Source of the DNA: Candidatus Effluviviaceae Genus V sp.
Lineage (GTDB): Bacteria > Joyebacterota > Joyebacteria > Joyebacterales > Joyebacteraceae
Assembly: GCA_014728125.1 (NCBI GenBank)
Contig: WJMD01000123.1
Span: 1-32,773 of the forward strand
Direction: 5' to 3'
Length of the DNA stretch: 32,773 nt
Position 1 is the first letter of the stretch. Every line of letters begins with the position of its first letter. Under the pieces are notes generated by a model that searched no databases, was not told the DNA's origin, and saw only the letters and a list, made by a program, of their open reading frames with translations. Positions 30,667-32,773 of the stretch are shown piece by piece. The position numbers and the translations under genes are program-made.

Positions 30667-31677
30667 CTACCGTATGAGCACAACCGTCTGCGTCTGTGCC
30701 GCTGTGGACGTGCCGTGCAGGCGGGCGAAGTAGACACCGGAGGGACAGCGGCGGCCCTCCACATCCCTTCCGTCCCAGCGGATCACGGCCTCGCCGGGCT
30801 GGGCCCTTCCCTCGAACAGCGTTGCCACGCGGCGTCCGCGAACATCGTAGATGACCACCGACACGTCACCAACCTCGTCACTCGCGAGAACGAAGCGGGC
30901 CTCGCCGCGGGCCGGGTTGGGCGTCGGAGCGGAGAGGCGCAGCGCCGCCCCGGGCGGTTCCGGCACGCCTGTCGCCGTCGCAGGGGCGAAGGCCGACTGG
31001 AGCACGCCGCGGATCACCGGGAGGTCCGACGAGCCGCTCGGGTTCCCTCCCCCGTCGGCCTGGACCCACGCGGCCACGCCCATCCGTGAGTAGTCCCACG
31101 CGGGATCTACATCGAACGATGTCAGGAACGTGACGCTCTCCCCCTCCGCGATGCTGAACGCATCGCCCTGGTAGGCCGTCAGAAACGTCTTCGCGTGGTA
31201 GGGAAGAAACGACGTGCCGTTTGAGGACGGAACGTCCTCGGCCAGGACTGCGGCGGCGGCGAACCGGGCGTTGGACACGTCCTCCTCGGCCGCGATCGAT
31301 ACGGCGAACTCGCCGACGCCGAGCTCGCTGACTTTCATCGTCAGCGGCGAATCGGCCGCGCTGTGCGCGGCGAGGTCGCTCTCCATATGCGAGACCGACC
31401 AGGGCGACGGACAGGACCGGCCGTCGCCCGCCAGAAGGGGCACGGCGGAGTTTCCGTAGTAGGATGAGCGCTGGTAGAAGAACGGGTCGGCGAACTCGTA
31501 CTGCACGAGGACGAGTTCGTCCCTGCCGTGCCTCGACTGGAACTCGTGGACCGCAACTGCGGCCTGCGGGCACGATGCTCAGTAGCGCGATGTGAAGTGC
31601 TCGTAGAGCACCGTCTTCTCGGCGGCGACGGCGCCGACGGCCACGAGCACCGCGAGCAATGTGGATACGAGCCGCAT
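30667..31677 (-). CDS. Omp28/thioredoxin-like secreted protein, predicted selenoprotein (UxxC), with FlgD-like C-terminal domain
   Basis: 336 residues from the ATG at 31677 (AGGAGA upstream) to a TAG, with one in-frame TGA at codon 33 (31579-31581). A signal peptide (about 1-19) leads directly to VLYEHFTSRY-U33-ASC36-PQAA, which matches the EEFTGxWCxxCPxA start of Omp28-like thioredoxin-fold proteins; the TGA sits exactly at the first Cys of CxxC. A cis-Pro-like AVP80 follows. The middle region is beta-rich. Residues from about 250 form a FlgD-like/type-IX-type C-terminal domain: PTPNPARGEARF, VVIYDVRGRRVATLF, CPSGVYFARL. A SECIS-like hairpin follows the TGA. Read conventionally this would be a broken gene, a 32-codon fragment plus a signal-less remainder. 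Expected role: periplasmic or surface thiol/selenol redox protein. Confidence 0.83.
31549..31581 (-). promoter_or_regulatory. TGA codon and SECIS-like hairpin of the Omp28-like selenoprotein
   Basis: On the minus strand TGA (31581-31579) is followed after 14 nt by GGCCGC (31559-31564), the loop AGTT (31555-31558) and GCGGTC (31549-31554): six pairs including one G-U. The loop starts 20 nt after the TGA and has G in its second position, as described for bacterial SECIS elements. An outer 5-bp helix (TCGTG with CACGA) can close it, leaving a 6-nt bulge on the 5' side. Confidence 0.6.
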
Positions 31678-31796
31678 CGTCTCTCCTGTGGTGTCCGAAC
31701 GGTCCGGGACGGGCGGCGGTCGGTGGCAGGGCCGCCTTGTCGGTCGGCAGAGTGCGTGCGTCCCGACGCGGTCCCACCAACGTGTGTGCAGTGCCC

Positions 31797-31825
31797 AGAA
31801 TATCACACGCCTGCGGCTTCATCAA
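31797..31825 (-). promoter_or_regulatory. Promoter of the predicted selenoprotein gene
   Basis: TTGATG (31820-31825) and TATTCT (31797-31802) are separated by 17 bp on the minus strand, about 120 bp before the ATG. An active-looking promoter argues against a decaying pseudogene. Confidence 0.72.
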
Positions 31826-31856
31826 GAAACCGCCGAACACGAGGCCCCGGCCCTTC

Positions 31857-31885
31857 TTGCATCCTTGGCCCCTTCCGGATACGAT
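31857..31885 (+). promoter_or_regulatory. Promoter of hflK
   Basis: TTGCAT (31857-31862), a 17-bp spacer and TACGAT (31880-31885) precede the ATG by 57 bp. It diverges from the selenoprotein promoter with 31 bp between the two -35 boxes. Confidence 0.68.
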
Positions 31886-31942
31886 GTGTGATGCGGGCTC
31901 ACGATGCGTGCCGCCCGCAACAACCTACCGAAGGGAGTCCTG

Positions 31943-32773
31943 ATGGAATACGACCCTGACATGATGGTGCGGCCGCGCCGTCTGCGACTGCCCTCCTTCA
32001 AGGAAGGCGCTGTCCGGTGGGTCGTCATCGGCATCGTGGCCATCATCCTGCTCTCGACGACGTTCTACTCCGTCGCAACGGACGAGGTCGGCGTCGTCAA
32101 GCGCCTGGGCGCCTACGTTCGCACCGCCCAGCCGGGCCTGCACATGAAGCTCCCGTTCGCCATCGAGCGGGTGCAGAAGGTGCGCGTCAAGCACGTGTAC
32201 AAGCTGGAGTTCGGGTTCGCCACCGAGCGGCCCGGCGTGCGGACCGTCTACCGCCGGGGCGACTTCAGTGACGAGTCCCTCATGCTGACGGGCGACCTGA
32301 ACGCCGCCGTCGTCGAGTGGATCGTGCAGTACCGGATCCAGGACCCTCTCAAGTACCTCTTCAAGGTCCGGGAGGTGCCCGAGACGATCCGCGATGTCAG
32401 CGAGGCGACGATGCGTCTCGTGGTCGGCGACAGGACGGTCACCGAGGTTCTGACGGTCGGGCGCCGCGAGATCTCCGATCGTACTCAGCAGGAGATGCAG
32501 AAGCTGCTCGACGAGTACGAGACCGGCATCCAGGTCGTCACCGTCAACCTTAAGGACGTCAACCCGCCGGACCCGGTGAAACCGTCGTTCAATGAGGTCA
32601 ATCAGGCCAAGCAGGAGCGCGAGCAGCTGATCAACGAGGCCTGGGCGGAGTACAACAAGGAGATCCCTGCGGCCGAGGGCGAGGCCCAGCGGATGATCCG
32701 CGACGCCGAGGGCTACGCGCTGGCGCGCGTCAACCGGGCGCAGGGCGACGCAGAGCGGTTCCTTGCGCTCTAC
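31943..32773 (+). CDS. hflK: HflK-like SPFH-domain protein, FtsH protease modulator (3' end outside window)
   Basis: 277 codons are visible and the frame is open to the window edge. A short cytoplasmic N-terminus is followed by one membrane helix (about 26-42, VVIGIVAIILLSTTFY) and an SPFH/band-7 domain: TDEVGVVKRLGAYVRTAQPGLH is the family hallmark. VQYRIQDPLKYLF and the VVGDRTVTEVLTVGRREI region match HflK, and VVTVNLKDVNPPDPVKPSFNEV (about 200-221) is diagnostic of HflK rather than HflC. HflK and HflC form a membrane cage around FtsH and limit its proteolysis. hflC would be expected just downstream. The ATG at 31943 follows AAGGGAGTCCTG. Confidence 0.94.
   Translation, partial: MEYDPDMMVRPRRLRLPSFKEGAVRWVVIGIVAIILLSTTFYSVATDEVGVVKRLGAYVRTAQPGLHMKLPFAIERVQKVRVKHVYKLEFGFATERPGVRTVYRRGDFSDESLMLTGDLNAAVVEWIVQYRIQDPLKYLFKVREVPETIRDVSEATMRLVVGDRTVTEVLTVGRREISDRTQQEMQKLLDEYETGIQVVTVNLKDVNPPDPVKPSFNEVNQAKQEREQLINEAWAEYNKEIPAAEGEAQRMIRDAEGYALARVNRAQGDAERFLALY

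Noticed and set aside
23373-31581. Reassignment of UGA to an ordinary amino acid (genetic code 4 or 25)
   Set aside because: TGA is the normal stop of many genes here, including the lipoprotein (1001-1003), glycosidase (5642), DUF4340 (15719), DUF2723 (23987) and thioesterase genes, and reading through those gives no sensible extension. Only two genes show an in-frame TGA.
30667-31677. Simple pseudogene by nonsense mutation
   Set aside because: There is only one disruption, at the first Cys of a CxxC motif, with an intact promoter, ribosome binding site, signal peptide and over 300 well-formed codons after it. Not excluded, but less likely than selenocysteine.
1-32773. CRISPR arrays, insertion sequences, prophage or integrase genes
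   Set aside because: No regularly spaced direct repeats, transposase or integrase motifs are visible anywhere in the window; apart from the tRNA-like fragment there is no sign of a mobile element.

Overview
The window is high-GC DNA (strong G/C third-position bias throughout) with dense, conventional bacterial genes. Most have a clear GGAGG-type ribosome binding site, several start at GTG or TTG, and many adjacent genes overlap as ATGA. The gene mix is a diderm, FCB-like one: outer-membrane beta-barrels, an OmpP1/PorV-like protein, Gld-type ABC components, a FlgD-like C-terminal domain on an Omp28-like secreted protein, and a PEP-CTERM protein. This suggests a high-GC uncultured lineage near Krumholzibacteriota, Eisenbacteria or Latescibacteria. 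The placement is inference; there is no rRNA here.

Layout. 1-2840 (+): end of a beta-barrel protein, a lipoprotein and a secreted HExxH protein. 2837-7963 (-): secreted GH13 glycosidase, then tldD and tldE. 8040-10559 (-): an oxidative-stress operon of two ferritin-like diiron proteins, a rubredoxin and a FAD/NAD(P)H reductase, behind a clear promoter. 10672-11278 has no convincing gene. 11371-15721 (+): a four-gene translationally linked cluster (GldA-like ATPase, GldF-like permease, GldG-like protein, DUF4340 protein). 15735-19004 (-): amidohydrolase, LolD-like ATPase and MacB/FtsX-like permease. 19287-20009 (+): OmpR-type regulator lacking the phospho-acceptor Asp. 20043-23768 (-): nucleotidyltransferase, mnmA, an OmpP1-like barrel and a small secreted CBM-like protein. 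23987-26638 (-): DUF2723 membrane protein with TPR repeats. 26929-28736 (+): a secreted protein, then a DUF2007 and PaaI-type thioesterase pair. 28833-31677 (-): three secreted proteins, each with its own promoter. 31943-end (+): hflK, cut by the window edge.

The most interesting signal is UGA recoding. The gene at 30667-31677 is interrupted by one in-frame TGA exactly where an Omp28/thioredoxin-like protein should have the first Cys of its CxxC motif (U33-A-S-C36). It is followed at the right distance by a hairpin of bacterial SECIS type. A second secreted protein (23190-23768) also has one in-frame TGA (codon 132) followed by a perfect 6-bp hairpin, and its conserved C-terminal tail lies beyond the TGA. 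TGA is also the ordinary stop of many genes here, so wholesale reassignment is unlikely and selenocysteine is the best reading.

A second original signal is a short C-terminal tail, W-x-x-I-K-x-L-[FY]-[RQ], at the extreme end of three otherwise unrelated secreted proteins (23190-23768, 26929-27792, 28833-29630). It sits close to a PEP-CTERM protein and a FlgD-like/Por-type C-terminus, and looks like a lineage-specific export, sorting or processing tag.
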